DNA of 64,000 nt, from positions 13,764,001 through 13,828,000 of the forward strand of contig OZ231126.1 of NCBI GenBank assembly GCA_965153355.1. Reading direction: 5' to 3'. How positions within the stretch are numbered: the first letter of the stretch is position 1; each line of letters begins with the position of its first letter. Below are positions 39,373-51,249 of this stretch, one piece after another. This stretch comes from Flaccisagitta enflata (Eukaryota; Chaetognatha; Sagittoidea; Aphragmophora). The notes beneath the pieces were generated by a model. It saw only the letters and a list, made by a program, of their open reading frames with translations, did no database searches and was not told where the DNA came from. The translations under genes were made by a program, and so were the position numbers.

Positions 39373-40057
39373 GATTATCGGAAAAAAAGTCGAGGTCAGT
39401 CTTTGAAGTTTTTACATATTCGAGAGAAACACAGTTTTCATTTTCTTATTAGAAAATCTTGGAACTCAACTGACTGATTGAGCCCTCCAATGAAATGGAT
39501 AGGGTAAGTAAATTTGATAATTCTCTTTCATTTGGCACCAAGCAGCATGCTCTACAACAAGTAGTTTTTGCGTTATGATTATTTAAAGATTTATCTATGA
39601 AAATTCAAATTGAATTTTTGTTTTATTTTTTATGATTTGAAGCAGGATCAGTAAAGGAGTGTATTTATGTTTGTTTGAGCATGCAACTTTATGAAAACAT
39701 GTTTATGAGCAGAGCTGCTCATTTGCTAGGGTGTTTTTAAGCATTCTAGCTCATTTAGCTCATTTAGCTCAGTCTTTTCTTCTGATTTTAAATAGAATAA
39801 ATAAATAAATGTTTTCATTGAACATGCGAATACAAGAAAACATATCAATGAGCATAGCTGGATATTCGGTTGAGTGATTTTGAGTATTTTAGCTCATTCA
39901 GCGCATTTAGCTCAGTTCTATTTTTCTCTGATTTTCAGTGCAATACAATTGCTTTTGATTCTAACAAGTAACAAAATTTGCAATAACCCAAAATAAAGTG
40001 AAAAGTGATTAATGCTTACGACTTTTTTCCTCACGGCGACAGCCGCCATTACTGGTA
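39373..40057 (+). mobile_element. Dispersed element S, copy 3
   Basis: It is collinear with 14372-15975 but with only two internal units and without the two insertions. It serves as the unoccupied reference. It ends CTCACGGCGACAGCCGCCAT. Confidence 0.8.
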
Positions 40058-40059
40058 TT

Positions 40060-40782
40060 GTTCAGATATTTTTGAATGCCCATCGGTGGATAGGCAGCAA
40101 AAATCTGCTAATGGAGATCCATAACGGGCAGGAAAGTTCTATTTGCACAAGTCTTTAACTTTAACTTTATGTTTAAGATATTGGTGTTAATGGACAAATA
40201 CTAATGGCATAAGTGGCAATAGATTCTTGATTGCCTTTGCAGGTTTTTTAAGACGCTCAGACCAGATTTTGGACGGTATGGTTGCAGTTGTCTTGTTTGA
40301 TTGATGTACAACATTGTTCTGATTGTTTAATGTTCATGAACCACATTATGATAACAGTTTTAATATCTTTCTTGGTTGTACATGATTGTATGATTACTTT
40401 TCTATGCTGGTAAAAAGCCAGTGTAATTGGAAAGTATGCCAAAAGAATTACGCATTTTTGTGCGATCCAGGGAAGTTTTCAAATCTTTTCATCTTCTCCA
40501 TCTTACGAGAAGAAAAACCTCGCACAGACGTAAAAGGAGCGAAGCTTAGTTACTTCCTCCAGTACTACGTCTGGGCCTCGAGGCGTTATCAAGAAAGGAA
40601 GAATCACAACAGATTTCAACTGGAGACATCCGTCCTTTCTGTAATATCGCACATCGTTAATCGTTTACTCATTACAAACCCGCAACCATTCAGGATGTGG
40701 CAATTCGTGGTATGATCTGACTGGTGCCCGATGAAGCAAGTCTGATGCAAAACACTCCTCGTTTGCGTTAATTCATAACAGG
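40060..40782. other. Intergenic, nothing recognised
   Basis: A 109-codon plus frame (40386-40715) lacks splice or homology support. No repeats were recognised. Confidence 0.4.
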
Positions 40783-41994
40783 TCGCCCAAGGGCAATATG
40801 TGTTCGGCGATACCCGTTGCCCTGCTTTGCATGGTGGTAAATCGGAATGAGAGGAAGCAGGGCAGCAGCCTCAAAGGGGACTAAGTCCTGTAGAAAGGGG
40901 ACAAAGTCCTGTAGAACTCAGGGGGATTTTCGTTCGTCCGTCCATTTCTCGGTCCGTCCGTCAGTCCCACCCAGGTCCTCTCAGGCCTGAAATCTGCCCT
41001 CTCAGGCCTGAAATCTATCCTCACAGGTCTGAAATCTGCCCTCTCAGGCCTGAAATCTGAGAGGACAGGTTCCAGGCCCGAGAGGGCAGATTTCAAACCT
41101 TAAAGGGCAGATTCAAGGCCTGAGAGGCCAGATTTCAGGCCAAAGAGGGCAGAGTTCAGGCCTAATAGTCGCAAAAGCGTTAGATGGTCAGCGGTACCCG
41201 TTGCCCCTATGTGAGTTTATGTGGGTGTGAGGTGGTTAGAGGGGCAGCGGCCCCGAAGGGGCCGATGACCTATGCAGTTTTTATTGCAGCTGGGATGTGA
41301 GCCTCCAGACTGGGATGTGAGCCTCGGGGCTTGAATTAGGCCCCTAGGCTAGGTTTTGAGCCTCAAGACCAGGATTTGAGCCTTGAGACTGGGATTTGAG
41401 CCTTGGGACTGGGATTTGAGCCTCGAGACAGGAATTTGAGCCTCGAGACAGGGATTTGAGCCTCAAAACTGGGATTTCAGCCTCAAGACTGGGATTTCAG
41501 CCTTGAGACTGGGATTTGAGCTTCGAGACTGGGATTTGAGCTTTGAGATTGGGATCTGAGCTTCGAGACAGGGATTTCAGTCTCAAGACTGGGATTTGAG
41601 CCTTGAGACTGGGATTTGAGCCACGAGACTGGGATTTGAGCCTCGAGACTGGGATTTGAGCTTTGAGACTGGGATTTGAGCCACGAGACTGGGATTTGAG
41701 CCTCGAGACTGGGATTTGAGCCTCAAGACTGGGATTTGAGCCTCGAGACTGGGATTTGAGCCTTGAGACTAGGATTTAAGTGGGGGGGGGGTACACTGAA
41801 AAGGGAGAAATTTCCCCCTATGTGAAAGCATAGGTCATCGGCCCCTTCGGGGCCGCTGCCCAAAAGGGCAGATTTAAGGCCAGAGAGGGCGAATTTCAGG
41901 TCTGAGGGGGCCTAGGGGGATTAACAAACGGACGAACAGACAAACAAAAGTCCCCCTGGGTTCTACAGGACTTTGTCCCCTTGGGGCCGCTGCC
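40783..41994. repeat. Inverted-end cassette (copy 7), outer unit
   Basis: The flanking module (40783-40859) leads to GGGCAGCAGCCTCAAAGGG. A short duplication, GGACTAAGTCCTGTAGAAAG, follows. Units CTCTCAGGCCTGAAATCTGC run to about 41050 and then invert. The right end (GTTCTACAGGACTTTG, GGGGCCGCTGCC) finishes at 41994. Another cassette is nested at 41241-41861. Confidence 0.8.
41241..41861. repeat. Nested cassette of the GATGACCTATGC subfamily
   Basis: The left end GGGGCAGCGGCCCCGAAGGG with CCGATGACCTATGC is mirrored by GCATAGGTCATCGG and CCCCTTCGGGGCCGCTGCCC. The inside has about 24 units of 20 bp, GAGCCTCGAGACTGGGATTT, all in one orientation and highly regular. Confidence 0.85.
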
Positions 41995-42222
41995 TAAAAA
42001 CAGGGCTGTATAATCTTGCGTCAGACCTCCTTCTCTTAGAGCTGATAGGGTAGGGTCCAAGACTCAGTTTTTAGACTGGGAGCCATACGGTGGGGGTTTT
42101 AGTGTACGAAGGGATTGATGCGATGAAGGACCGGCTGATACCAGAAGAGGTCTAGTTTGGCACTTCACCGGCACTTAAAAACATCGGACCCAAATAGACG
42201 TCATTCTGGGTCTAACAGAAAG

Positions 42223-42224
<2 letters not shown>

Positions 42225-42313
<89 letters not shown>

Positions 42314-42434
42314 TCCAGTCAGACAAACAGAGAAACAGACATAGAGACGGACGAAAAAAAACAAACAAACAAACAAACAAATCAACAAACAAACAGTCCG
42401 ACAGACAAACAGTCCGACTGTCAGACAGACAGCC

Positions 42435-42499
<65 letters not shown>

Positions 42500-42540
42500 G
42501 CCAGACAGAGAGACAGACAGCCGGACAGACAGATAGACAA
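42225..42540. repeat. (GA)n, (AAAC)n and (ACAG)n block
   Basis: About 85 bp GA, then AAACAAAC, then about 100 bp of ACAG/GACA with a few substitutions. Confidence 0.95.
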
Positions 42541-42718
42541 TATGGTTCCGGTTGGGCCGGAAATCATGCGGTTTGACGTGTAGACATTGATACAGTGCAG
42601 GTACATCCCCAAAAAATAACGCATGGAATGACTTAAAGCTTATCCGCATTCTTTAATCTGGATAACTTTGAGAATGACGTCATTTATTTTTGCCCGATTG
42701 ACCGGCAAAAATAAGCAG

Positions 42719-42981
42719 CAGCAGCAGCAACAGCAGTACAATTGACCAGCACAGCAAAACCTTATCACAAATGCCTTCCAGTATTCCTTCAAACTAACGC
42801 CACGGGCGCTTAAGAAAATTGAAATGAATCGTTGCCATATTTGCCCTGTAATTAATGCCCCCTAAACGTGATATTTTCATCCAATTTTTTTTCATATTAA
42901 TGGCTTTGGAAGCGAAAAAACACGTTTAGATTCATCCCCCTAAAAGTTTTGAGCGAATTGACAGTGCCTGTGTGAGTTCTT

Positions 42982-43028
<47 letters not shown>

Positions 43029-43176
43029 CGTCAAAAACTGGGTGATGACGTCATTGGCTTTTTTTTTATTTTTGGCTTGGGAAATAAACTCAAGATTCGT
43101 GAACGAATGTTACATCAACCGTTTCTACAGGTTCTGACTCTTGAGTTAGCCAGTCTGTCATCCTTTTCTTCTTCTT

Positions 43177-43207
<31 letters not shown>

Positions 43208-43260
43208 TTCTTCTTCTTCTTCTTCTTCTTCTTCTTCTTCTTCTTCTTCTTCTTCATCTT
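42719..43260. repeat. Short microsatellites and MITE relic
   Basis: (GCA)n at 42716-42735, a degenerate CCGTATTTTC-MITE relic at 42788-42880 (AACGCCACGGGCGCTTAAG), (GA)n at 42984-43024, and (TTC)n at 43165-43256. Confidence 0.8.
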
Positions 43261-43548
43261 TTTCCTCTTGTTACTTAAAGGCTGAATATAAAATAAAATA
43301 ATGTAATAGAATAAAGTCATTGTGGCAGCAGTGCGAAGTTGCGGGAACTACTGGCGTCGCTAAATTGCTTAAGCCAGGGTGACGGAAACAGACTAATGCA
43401 ACAGAACCAGCAGCAGGTTTTATGATTTAAAGCTGCAGCTGCAGCAGACTCAAACTTTGATTTTTTTCCCTGGATCATCTTTTTCCTTGGCCTGGTCGTG
43501 AAAAATTTGCTCTTATCGTTCATTTTCTTTTTCTCTTCTTCTTCCTAT

Positions 43549-43949
43549 TTTTAGTCGCGTGCACGCGACTCTACACCTTGCCATGTCGGTCGGTAGGTCC
43601 GTCGGTCCGTCGTTCGGTCTGTCACATTTTTAAAACTATGACTTTTTATGGTTTTTTTAACATTATTAAACATTTTTTAACATTTTTTAACATTTTTTGA
43701 CATTTTTTGACATTTTATAACATCTTTTAGCATTTTTTAACATTTAACCTTTTTAATATTTTTTAACATTTTTTAACATTCTTTAACATTCTTTAACATT
43801 TTATAACATTTTTTAACATTTTTCAATATTTTCTAACATTTTTTTAACATTTTTCAACATTTTTCAACATTTTTAACATTTTGACATGTCTTTGCTCTTT
43901 TGTTTGTCATTTCCAGACGCACGCGACTGTTGCCCTCTTGGGCTTGTTT
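43549..43949 (+). repeat. Hairpin element with internal AACATTTTTT array
   Basis: The perfect palindrome AGTCGCGTGCACGCGACT (43553-43570) and a short GGTC/CGTC tract are followed by about 22 units of 10 bp, AACATTTTTT, to 43883. The end is GACGCACGCGACTGTTGCCC, then GGCTTGTTTT. Confidence 0.8.
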
Positions 43950-43955
43950 TCCTCT

Positions 43956-44644
43956 TCTTCTTCTTCTTCTTCTTCTTCTTCTTCTTCTTCTTCTTCTTCT
44001 TCTTCTTCTTCTTCTTCTTCTTCTTCTTCTTCTTTTTCTTCTTTTTCTTCTTCTTCTTCTTCTTCTTCTTCTTCTTCTTCTTCTTCTTCTTTTTCTTCTT
44101 TTTCTTCTTCTCCATTTTCTTCTTCTTCTTTTCCTTCTTCTTCTTTTTCTCTTTATTCTACCTCTCCTACTTCTTCTTTTTCTTCTTCCTCTTCTTCTCC
44201 GTCTTCTTCTTCTCCTTCTTCTTCTTCTTCTTCTTCTTCTTCTTCTTCTTCTTCTTCTTCTTCTTCTTCTCCTTCTTTTCTTATTTTTTCTTTTTTTTTC
44301 TTTCTTTTTTTATTTTTCTTTTTTCTTCTTTTCTTTTTTCTTCTTTCTTTCTTCTTCTTCTTTCCTCTTTCTTCTTCTTCTTCTTCTTCTTCTTCTTTCT
44401 TCTTCTTCTTCTTATCTTCTTCAATTTCTTTTCTTTTCTTTTCTTTCTTCCTCTTCTTCTTCTTTTTCTTCTTCTTTCTCTTCTTCCTTCTTCTTCTTCT
44501 TCATCTTTGTTTTCTTTTCTTCTCCTTCTTCTTCTTCTTCTTCCTCATCTTCTTTCTCTTCTGTTTTTACCCTTTTCTTCTTCTTCTTCTTCTTCTTATT
44601 CTTCTCTTCTTCTTCTTTTTCTTTTATGTTTCTTTTCTTTCTTT

Positions 44645-44707
<63 letters not shown>

Positions 44708-44943
44708 TTCTTCTTCTTCTTTATCTTCTTCATCTTCTTTTTCTTCTATTTCTTTTTCTTCTTCCTCTTCTTCTTTTTCTTCTTCTTCTTCTTCTCCTTC
44801 TTCTTCTTCTTCATCTTCTTTTTCTTTTTCTTCTTCTCCTTCTTCTTCTTCTTCTTCTTCCTCATCTTCTTTTTCTTTTTCTTCTTCTTCTTCTTCTTCT
44901 TCTTCTTCTTCTTCTTCTTCTTCTTCTTCTTCTTCTTCTTCTT
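43956..44943. repeat. Giant (CTT)n tract, about 990 bp
   Basis: Almost uninterrupted CTT/TTC with scattered CTC, TTTTT and TAT. All three plus frames are open for more than 360 codons and encode homopolymeric Ser, Phe and Leu, so none is a gene. Confidence 0.95.
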
Positions 44944-45169
44944 CACAAATTCCCCTCTTCTCAGTTCTCCCCCATCTCCTCTTCTCCATTTCTCAGCTGA
45001 ATCTCGTCAGCTTCAAGGCTAAGACTTTTTTGAGCCTGACTTCACAAGTTTCGACTCTTGTTTTTTAACCCTCGCTTTTTCCCTCGGCTTTATTTTTTGC
45101 TCTAGAATAGTATGAACGGGTTATAGTATGAACGGGTTATTACTTTAGTATAAATCATGTGACTGCATC

Positions 45170-45245
45170 AATTTCAGTCCAATCTAAACCAATCTTATGC
45201 AATCTAATCATATCTAATATAATTTAATCTAATCTAATCCAATCC
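45170..45245. repeat. TCTAATC microrepeat
   Basis: Degenerate AATCTAATC units. The surrounding 44950-45550 shows nothing else, apart from two copies of TAGTATGAACGGGTTAT at 45107-45141. Confidence 0.6.
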
Positions 45246-45551
45246 AATCGAATACGCCGTTCTTCTTGCGCCAAATTTCTTTTTCTTGCGATTGTTTTGA
45301 TAATGGAGTTGCTTTTTCATGTTGTTCGCGATAAATGGGATCGACAGGAATCACTTCATCAATAATAATCATTCATTCAATTAATAATAAAAACTTAGAG
45401 TGAGATATCAATCAGATTCAATCAAGCACGCATTTCTCAACCGTTTCTGTGGCCACAAGAAGTTTTTGAATTTTTAATCTTTTTTTTCTTCCAATTTAAT
45501 TACACATCTCGACAGGTTCCTCAAGAATTAGCTACTTGAAGAAACTTTGAA

Positions 45552-45555
<4 letters not shown>

Positions 45556-45614
<59 letters not shown>

Positions 45615-45640
45615 CGTTTTTTTTTTCTCTCTCCTCTTCT
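45556..45640. repeat. (TC)n microsatellite
   Basis: TC repeat with short T-rich interruptions. Confidence 0.9.
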
Positions 45641-45839
45641 TTGGGACGCATATCAAACAAGATTTAAAAAGGTTGCTTACCTCAACTTGTATGGAGCTTC
45701 TCCTCATTCAAACAGCTCCTTACAACTGGGGCTTGAAGGCCCAAAAACTTTGCAGTAACCTATAATTATTGTTTGAGCACGCGTTGACATCTCAGCGCGC
45801 GCACGTATCCTTCTTATGACCTCCTTGCTATCTAATTCT

Positions 45840-46051
45840 TTTTAGTCGCGTGCTACGCGACTCTACACCCCGCTTTGTCGGTCCGTCCGTCGGTCCATCG
45901 GTCCGTCCGTCCGTCGGTCTGTCCGTTGGTCCGTCCGTCACACTTTACTTTTTTGGCTTTTTGCGGTTTTTGGCCTCACTGGTCCTGCTAAAGTGATCAA
46001 GTGACCTCAAATATGGCACGCGACTGGGGTAGCCGTGTATCCGGCCTTGTT
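45840..46051 (+). repeat. Hairpin-TCCG element, AGTCGCG subfamily, full copy
   Basis: The stem-loop AGTCGCGTGCTACGCGACT leads into CTTTGTCGGTCCGTCCGTCG. The core is as in 6831-7051 but part of the 3' core is deleted before GCACGCGACTGGGGTAGCCG. It ends TATCCGGCCTTGTTT. Confidence 0.85.
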
Positions 46052-46380
46052 TAAAGTCCTATGTATCTCTGGATCCGTCCATCCATCAATTACTTGCTTG
46101 GTCAGTCCGTCTGTCCAAAACACTTCGTTTTTGTTGTTTTATGGACGGATTTTGCAGTACCTCCTCTATCCAACTTTACTTCATTAGGCAATTTAATGAC
46201 TGCCCCTGCCTTCCCGCTCTCGAATCTGGTTCTGTAACCCGCATGCTAACAAAATGATGAACTTGTCGTTTCACTTACTGTCACTGATTCTAGTATCATC
46301 TATTCTGTTCGAGTAAATATCATGCTCTTCAACTTCAAGCTTTGCATATTCTGAATGTGTTTAACGGAATCATGAACAGT

Positions 46381-46685
46381 AGGGTGGTCACGAAATAGGG
46401 TCAAATTTTAGAAAATGATATACTCTAGTTTTTTGCCTAAATGTACCAAAAAAGTAGGTTTTCCCACAAGTAGAGGTCCGAATTTGAAGATTAAACCATG
46501 GCGGCAAAACTATAGGCTTCCTATGGCAATAAAAAAATCCCCATAGCAACTCTATAGTTTTGCCGACAAGGTTTCTTGTTTGATTTCACACCCCAGCTTG
46601 TGAGAAATCCTTCTTTTATTGGATATTTGTGCAAAGGGCTCAAGTATATCAATATATGAAATGTGACCCAATTCTGGACCACCCT
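46381..46685. mobile_element. 305-bp MITE with 9-bp target duplication
   Basis: TIRs AGGGTGGTCACGAAATAGGG and the inverse of CCAATTCTGGACCACCCT bound the element. Flanks CATGAACAGT (46371-46380) and AATGAACAGT (46686-46695) match over 9 bp. An inner hairpin pairs GGCAAAACTATAGGCTTCC with CAACTCTATAGTTTTGCC. It is a Mutator-like candidate. Confidence 0.85.
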
Positions 46686-46908
46686 AATGAACAGTCATCA
46701 CTTTTGTAGTTTGGTCCAAAATGAATAGTTTTGCAAGCTATATTGCAGATTATTTTTGTTAAAAAATGGATACTCAAATATGAATGTGACATGTCCATGA
46801 ATTCACCTCTGTGCTTTGTCACTCAATTTTCCAAATCAAGATAACTATTTTTCATTCTTCACTTAAAATTTTTTTTCATTCTTCACTAAAAAAGACAAAT
46901 ATTATTCC

Positions 46909-46912
<4 letters not shown>

Positions 46913-46999
<87 letters not shown>
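46913..46999. repeat. (TC)n microsatellite
   Basis: About 80 bp of CT repeat. Confidence 0.95.
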
Positions 47000-47152
47000 A
47001 GAGCTTTGAGAGCTCAATAGAAGGCGAATGATATAAAATGACTAAATGTTTATATAGTTTAGTTATAAAATGCTTCTCTTCTCGTTGGTTTAGGAATCGA
47101 GGCAAAAGCCAACAGGTTCCTTTAAAAAAAACAAAAAACAAAAAGAAACAAG

Positions 47153-47345
47153 TGACGCGGGGTCACAATATCGTTGCGGACGGGTGGGCAGGGGCATTCA
47201 ACCCCCAGCCTATTTCCAACCACACCCCCAACCCCCCTCCGACACACTCACACACAAGCAGTTCTAACTGCAGCATCATAAATAAGCGTTTTTCGCCTTT
47301 TCCACTCGAGCGTGACGGACGGACCAACGGACCATATGACTTGTA
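47153..47345 (-). repeat. Hairpin element, GTTGCGGAC type, partial
   Basis: GACGCGGGGTCACAATATCG, TTGCGGACGGGTGGGCAGGG, then CCACTCGAGCGTGACGGACG. It matches 38680-38880 but has lost the 5' stem. Confidence 0.7.
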
Positions 47346-47430
47346 CAACATTACATTGCAACCCCCCAAAAAAAATTAAAAAAAAAAACAAGGACAAGAG
47401 CCTTTGGAGCTCTAACTATAGTGCAGGCCA

Positions 47431-47745
47431 GTATATAATTGAGTTCCCCCCCCCGGCAGGGGGGGGGGAATCAAAGGGTTTGGAGATGGGGAGGGGAAAG
47501 GAAGGGGGAAAAAAAAGAAAAAAAGAAAATTTGAGGAAAATATAACTTTTGGCAGTACTAAATCATAAAACTTGATCAGTAAGACACAATTTTACACTAT
47601 TTAAACTTTAAATACACTGTTTTATTACTTTATTGGGAAGAAAATCATAGATTTTGTAACGCGACGCCATGCATCGCGGGGAAGAAAATCAAAGGCAGGG
47701 GGGGGGGGGAAAATCAAAAGCCACTCAATTATATACACCCCTGAT
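47431..47745. mobile_element. MITE-like element with TATATAATTGAG ends
   Basis: AGTATATAATTGAGTTCCCC (left) and GCCACTCAATTATATAC (right) are inverted. Both ends are followed inward by G/C homopolymer runs and AAATCAAA motifs. A fragment (CACAATTATATACAGGCC) occurs at 53948. Confidence 0.65.
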
Positions 47746-47759
47746 TTGCACTTTTATTC

Positions 47760-48480
47760 TCCAGACTTTGACAGCGTGAAACCGATATCATCTTCACTCT
47801 TTTTCTCCAACCAATGACATTATGACACCGCCTCCTACAAACAAAATCCAAGAGATATCGCTCTCGAATGTTTACTGGGGCTTTCTTCGGGAATTTTGGA
47901 GGGGGAACTTTTTGGTAAATATTTGTTTGCCAACTGATAACTCGAGTCAATCCTCACTCTCAGTCTCTTCACCAGAAAGATTCATTAAATATTTACATCG
48001 ATGATAACTTCATAACCAAAAAATGCCACGCATTTGAAAGAAACGGACGAAAAGTGTGGATATTACTCCACGCCGGCAAAGTTTATGACGGTTTCATTTT
48101 CATACAGTGCTGTATTCAATGCTATTTATTTGTCTTTCTATCCAGTATCCAATTGTTCCTCCGTCTGCCCCTTCGTGAGTCCGTCCGCCTGTCCCTCCGT
48201 CATTCCATCATTTCGTCCGTTCCGTTTGTCCACCCCCGACTAGTAATGATGAGGACGCTATGACAAAGGCCACCAAGATGGAGCGGAGACGGTGAAGGTG
48301 ATTGATTGATGGTGGCGGTGGTGGTAGTGAAAGTGGTGGTGATGAAAGTGGTGGTGGTGGCGATATTGTTGGTGGTTAGGGCGCGTTAACGGCAGCGAGG
48401 GTGGCGTCGGGCGTTGTTTTTAAACCATAAAAAAGTAGGTCTCAATGTCTAGCCCGTTTATGATAAAACTCACTCTTTGA
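47760..48480. other. Intergenic, nothing recognised
   Basis: A weak GTGGTGGTGG-type run at 48300-48375 is the only repeat. Confidence 0.45.
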
Positions 48481-48654
48481 CAGCTAATCTGTCAATCTAT
48501 GTATTGGCCTGTATCACCGCCTATCTACCCATTAATCTATATATTCAATATGTTCATTTCCCCATTGTTTTCATCCATCATTTTATCTGTCTATCAGTAT
48601 CTCTGTTCATCATTCCATCTATTCATTGCTTTAAGCTTGTTTGACTCGTTTCAG

Positions 48655-49170
<516 letters not shown>

Positions 49171-50089
49171 GTCAAACCCCTAAAAAAGCTTTTCGTTGTC
49201 GGCCCTTTTTTTCTGGTGTCGTGACTGGGTAAAAAGGCCTTCCATTTTAGACTCTAATTCGTATGACCAGGATTCTACTCAGCTCAGCTCAGCTGCACCT
49301 TTTCACACAAACCTTGATTTAACTTTGATAAGTTTGTCGTAACAAGAACGGGTAAATGGGGAAACGAGTCGCGGGCGGGTGGGCAGTGCCAGTGGCAATG
49401 ATGAACTATGCAAATACAACTTAGAATGTAGATAGAGATGAGAGTGACGCGGCTTTTCAATCACCACCAATTTTTAGCGATTTTCCATTATCACCACGGT
49501 TTTTTCCGTTTTTTTTCAGTGATTTCTTGACTGCAGCTATCCCCTATTATTAAGTAATGAAAATATATGATGCATAATAAAAAAGAAATATGATGGTTTT
49601 AAGTAAGTACTAATGCATGGAAATTTGTGTGCCAAAAAAATTCTTATTTAATCCGTTTTATTTTAAGCTCCAGGTAAGATGAAAAAAACATTCTAACATT
49701 GGCATGACACAAAAAAATGATGGGTTCCTATTTAGGTCACCATTCTTGGACAGCACATTTTTTTCCTCAACTACGATGTTGTGATGAATTGGCAGATGAT
49801 TACAAATTGAAAGAGTGGATAGCTTTTTTTCCATTTTATCTTGTACTTTAACAACCTGTATATGCCATCTGAATTTTGTTTACAATGCTCCTAAACAGAC
49901 AAAAATCAAAAGGCTTTACCCACACAGACTGACTTGGAAATGGCATCATGGACAGTTTGAAACCATCAGTGACTTATGCCTTTAAATAAAAAAAAAAGGC
50001 TCTTTCATTATTTTTCCACTAAGAGTATCGTTTCTGATCTGTTTGACTATCTCTGTTCTTGATAGGTTTGTTAGTCTGCTAGTTTTACT

Positions 50090-50141
50090 TCAGTCTCTCT
50101 CACTCTCTCTCTTTCTCTTTCCCTCTCTCTCTTTCTCTTTT

Positions 50142-50238
<97 letters not shown>

Positions 50239-50255
50239 CTGTCTGTCTGTCTGCC
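50090..50255. repeat. (TC)n microsatellite
   Basis: TC repeat with T-rich interruptions at the start and CTGTCTGT at the end. Confidence 0.95.
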
Positions 50256-50540
50256 ATCATCCTATTCTTCTAATTCCTCATTATTTTTCTGCTTTTCATT
50301 CTTGTTTATGTAAATGGAATTGATGCGCACAATGAATATAAACAATATGATGGTACAACAAATTAAAGATGTTGTTGGCATATCTCATGTTGGGTAAAAG
50401 TAAAACTGGTAACAGCAACCTCAGAATTGTGGATTTTTTTCCCCTTGAAATTTGATTATGGGCAAAACTGTCCCAATGCGTATATTCATCAGCATCACAG
50501 CAAGTAATGCAAAGAAAAAAATCAGCTTATGGAGAGAAAA

Positions 50541-50730
50541 ACAAGGCCGGATACACGGCTACCAAAGTCGTGTGCGGGTGGGCAGGGGCCATATTTGAGG
50601 TCACAAGACCATTTGGGCAGGAGCAGTGAGGTCAACGAAATAAAATCATAAAAAAAAGTAAAGTGTGACCGACCGACCGACCAACGGACAAAGCGGATTG
50701 TAGAGTCGCGTGCAAGCAACTGAAAAACGG
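50541..50730 (-). repeat. Hairpin-TCCG element, AGTCGCG subfamily
   Basis: In plus order: AACAAGGCCGGATACACGGC, TCGTGTGCGGGTGGGCAGGG, CATTTGGGCAGGAGCAGTGA, GACCGACCGACC, AGAGTCGCGTGCAAGCAACT. Confidence 0.8.
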
Positions 50731-50875
50731 TGAAAAACCGAAAATCCTGATCACTGATTCAGTGAATATTGGCAATCACTCCACCGTTTTTTCGGTTGGT
50801 GAATCACCGAATCTCAAGCCTAAATGTAGAATCTCACCGTGGCCAAAAACAGCCGAAAATCGCGGTTTTTGCACA

Positions 50876-50972
50876 GGCGTAACGGACGGATGGACCGACC
50901 GAGGGACCGATGGACGGACGGACCTACCCTCTTACAAAGATGTGTTACTAACGGACACATCTAAAAAGGAAA
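50876..50972 (-). repeat. Hairpin element, AGATGTG subfamily
   Basis: The stem AGATGTG (50939-50945) pairs with CACATCT (50957-50963) around the loop TTACTAACGGA. A GGACCGA/GACGGAC array and GGCGTAACGGACG are attached on the left. Confidence 0.7.
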
Positions 50973-51249
50973 GCGCTTTGGGTAAATGGACCAGTCGACC
51001 GACGGACTAACCGACAGACAAACCATGTTTCAAGAGTGGTCTCACATACTGATATCCACCAGATATGAGAACTATGTTTTCTGAGCATGTTGTTGAGCAT
51101 TTTAAAAAAACACTTCACTTTTCCGTGGACAAAATGAAAATGAATAAAGAAAGAAAGTAAGAAACAAGCAAACAAAACAAAAACAAAAAAGCAGCAACAT
51201 TGAAAGAAGGAGAGAAAAAAACTGAAAGGGGAAAAAAAGAGAGAAAAAC

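Noticed and set aside
40386-40715. 109-codon plus-strand frame as a possible gene
   Set aside because: No family resemblance, no convincing splice sites in frame, and no neighbouring exons. It could be chance.
43881-45068. Open frames of 366-395 codons on the plus strand
   Set aside because: They are translations of one CTT tract in three frames (poly-Ser, Phe, Leu), with no domain or splice context.
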